Part shown: piece after piece, positions 61,686-64,000 of the stretch | Layout: every line of letters begins with the position of its first letter | Position numbering within the stretch: the first letter of the stretch is position 1 | Assembly: GCF_000208745.1 (NCBI RefSeq) | Contig: NC_030859.1 | Span: 17,792,128-17,856,127, forward strand | Source: Theobroma cacao | Lineage: Eukaryota; Streptophyta; Magnoliopsida; Malvales; Malvaceae | DNA: 64,000 nt | Reading direction: 5' to 3' | The notes under the pieces: generated by a model | What the model was told of the DNA's origin: nothing | Database searches by the model: none | What the model saw: the letters and a program-made list of their open reading frames with translations, nothing else | Program-made: the position numbers and the translations under genes

Positions 61686-64000
61686 ATGCATAAATCATCA
61701 TTTCATGACAATAAGTATTTTCACCTAAAAATAAAGATAATGGGTTCAATTCTTCATTTCATTCATGCATCAAATATGAATCTAATTCATGTTTATGATT
61801 ACAATAAGGTTCCAAAAATAGCTCAACCACCTAAGCCAAGTGACCAACGTGTCCATAATACGCGTTGGCGAGCAAGGATCATGGAAGAAGAACAAAGAGA
61901 GCGAATGGATAGAATGGAAAAAGCTCAAGAAGAAATGAGAGAACAGTTAGCAAAGATGATGGAATTGATGACAAGCTTAAGTAAAGGAAAAAGAGTTGCG
62001 GAAGAGTAAGTTCCGTCCGAAAACCCACCAGCTCAAGACATTGGAAACCAAAGGGATGATCCACCTTATCCCCCAAGGTTCACTCCACCACATGCCCAAA
62101 CCTCTCAAAGGGTCCACCCTCAAGCAATGCCATCCGTTTATTACAATGCACCACCCCTGATGGGCCATCAACCGACTCATGGGCAATTTGGGCCGTATTC
62201 TGGGATAAATCCTGCTGAGCCAATACACGTTCCAGATTTAGACGATCCAAAAGAGTAAAAGAAACTAAGAAAGGAGTCATCACAAACAGGAAAAAATGAA
62301 AAAGATAAAAAAAAAATACGATTTGTTGGAAGAGCATCTTCGTGCTATCGAAGGAGTTGATAGGTTCGGTACCATGGATGCAACCGAACTATGCTTAGTG
62401 CCTGATGTATTGATCCCGGCCAAGTTCAAAGTTCTATAATTTGAAAAATATGACGGAACAAAGTGTCCCATGACACATATTACTATGTATTATCGAAAGA
62501 TGGCTGCACAATCTCATGATGACAAGCTACTAATCCATTTTTTTTAAGACAGCTTGACTAGGTCAGCTGCTCGGTGGTACATACAGCTAGATTGAAATCG
62601 TATTAAGACTTGGAAAGATCTAGCAAGAGCCTTCATAGCCCAATACAAGCATGTGGCTGAATTAGCCCCTGATCGGTTGTCATTGCAGACTATGGAAAAG
62701 AAGCAAAGTGAGAGCTTCAAGGAATATGCCCAAAGGTGGAGGGATACAGCAGCACAAGTTCAGCCACCTCTCACTGATAAGGAAATGACTGTGTTATTCA
62801 TAAACACACTCCGAGCTCTATTTTACGAACGCTTGATCGGTAGCGCCACGAAAAACTTTACGAATTTGGTCTTATATGGAGAAATAATAGAAGGAGCAAT
62901 CAAAAGTGGAAAAATTGAAAGGCAAGAGGTTGCTAGCTCAAAGAAAGAGAGTATGCCCAAGAGAAAAGAAGGAGATGTACAAGTAGTGGCCCATGATAGA
63001 CAACAGACCCACAACTTTAACCCATATTACCCGTACCCCCCATACTAACCCTTCTATCCGAAAATAGGCAACATCGCACAAAACCCATATGTATACCAAC
63101 CTACCCCACAACCAACGTTTCAGACCAATGTTCTCCCACAAGCTCCACCACCAAGACAGGTAACTTCAACCAATAATTCTGGCAATGTTCAAAGAGGATC
63201 TAAAACTACCCTAGAAAAACCAAAGTTTGATCATATTCCAGTCCTTTACACTATATTGTTGCCACAACTCATAGAAAATCGACTCCTTACTCGAACCCCT
63301 TTAGAACCACTCTGACCACCTTTTCGGAAATGTTATGACTTGAATGCGCATTGTGATTACCATTTTGGAATTTAAGGGCACTACACCGAAAATTATACTA
63401 CTTTAAAACATAAAGTCCAAGTGCTCATTAAGGCAGGACTTTTAAATTTTGCCAAAAAGGACAGTTCAAGTGTTGATGGGAATCCTTTACCTAACCATGG
63501 AAGATCGACAGTGAACGCCATACATGAAGAAATGATTCGAATGGTGAAAAAGAGTATTGATGAGATTCAAACGCCAATAGATAAAGTGTTTGAGGCGTTG
63601 TTCAAAATAAATGTCGTAACTCCAGAACCCATAGACACAAAAGAATTGGGGTATGATCTCACTCATTCTTGCAAATTTCATATGGGGGCAGTTAGGCATT
63701 CCATTCAAAATTGTGATGGCTTTCTTTGTAAGTTACAAGAATTGATGGATTTGTCGATAATTGAGTTTTATGATAAGCCGAAGAGAATTTGGTCGGAACC
63801 ATAAATGAAGACACCCCAGCTGAAGTGGCATCAAGTTCATTCGGGGCGAACAAACCTAAACCTCTCACCATCTTCTATGAAGAAAACAGGAGCTCAATGA
63901 ATGATACATCCCCTACTATGATCAGAAGTGGTATCACCATCGAAGTCCCCAGCCCGTTCCCTTATAAAAGCGATAAGGCTATCCCTTGGAATTATAAGTG
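61686..64000 (+). pseudogene. Tat-type gag, broken, continuing past the window
   Basis: A coiled-coil start (MEEEQRERMDRMEKAQEEMR) is followed by a Pro/Gln-rich linker with a TAA at 62007. The frame then changes near the A run at 62306. The retrotransposon gag core follows: DRFGTMDATELCLVPDV, YDGTKCP, RSAARWYIQLD, KTWKDLARAFIAQYKHV, then ESFKEYAQRWRDTAAQVQPP. In-frame stops are at 62437, 62545 and 62593. After a Pro/Tyr-rich stretch two Cys/His knuckle-like repeats occur: one near 63337-63440 (with an internal stop) and one near 63660-63770 (CKFHMGAVRHSIQNCDGF). Near 63790 the frame changes again into the linker to protease (KPLTIFYEENRSS, then ITIEVPSPFPYKSDKA). Dead copy; the protease lies beyond the edge. 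Confidence 0.85.

Larger units (their letters stand above)
56536..64000 (+). mobile_element. Ty3/gypsy Tat/Ogre-type LTR retrotransposon, 5' part
   Basis: Order seen: 5' LTR (56536-58918), primer binding site (58921-58938), untranslated leader, an extra ORF before gag (59662-61585), gag (from about 61686) and the beginning of the gag-protease linker at the right edge. An extra ORF upstream of gag and a tRNA-Arg type primer site are hallmarks of the Tat lineage, including Ogre. Protease, reverse transcriptase, integrase and 3' LTR would lie outside the window. All coding parts contain stops or frameshifts, so this copy cannot make its own proteins. It sits about 2 kb downstream of NRPC2 in the same orientation. 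The five bases before the LTR are GATAT (candidate target duplication). Confidence 0.88.

Noticed and set aside
1..64000. CRISPR arrays, bacterial operons or phage-like systems
   Set aside because: The window is plant nuclear DNA with spliced genes; no spaced direct-repeat array or bacterial gene cluster is present.

Overview
The window is nuclear DNA from a flowering plant, most likely a eudicot. It is AT-rich, its genes have many introns with GT-AG borders, and it carries plant-only gene families (hsr203J-type carboxylesterase, ATL-type RING-H2, MPH1 of photosystem II) and plant retroelements. Genus cannot be read from the sequence.

Layout. (1) 1-10.2 kb: two intronless hsr203J-like carboxylesterase genes on the minus strand. 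The left one runs off the edge and has lost the conserved C-terminus. Between them lie AT-rich DNA, a decayed LINE RNase H fragment, a possible Helitron end, and a third copy of the carboxylesterase promoter block split by an AT-rich insertion. (2) 10.2-18.3 kb: gene-poor, AT-rich DNA with diverged tandem and dispersed repeats around a single-exon ATL-type RING-H2 E3 ligase (minus strand). (3) 18.4-23.5 kb: a choline kinase gene with seven coding exons and a leader intron (plus strand). (4) 25.26-26.95 kb: a three-exon gene for the thylakoid protein MPH1 (minus strand) with a hAT-type MITE in intron 1. (5) 27.98-54.48 kb: the RNA polymerase III second-largest subunit gene NRPC2, resolved into 38 coding exons that join in frame to 1158 residues. 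One intron is GC-AG. Intron 3 holds two antisense exons of a dead PARP (PADR1-domain) gene and an assembly gap; intron 28 holds a tandem TRIM-like element. (6) 56.54-64.0 kb: the 5' part of a Ty3/gypsy Tat/Ogre-type LTR retrotransposon with a 2.4-kb LTR, a tRNA-Arg-type primer site, an extra ORF before gag and a gag broken by stops and frameshifts.

The genes are unrelated housekeeping and stress genes, as is normal for a plant chromosome: CDP-choline pathway entry (choline kinase), photosystem II protection (MPH1), tRNA/5S rRNA transcription (NRPC2), ubiquitin ligation (ATL) and a defence-associated esterase. MPH1 and NRPC2 are head to head across about 1 kb that contains TGGGCC/T boxes. I found no novel multi-gene system. 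The least expected items are the intron-nested PARP pseudogene fragment, the TRIM multimer and the carboxylesterase duplication with a swapped C-terminus.
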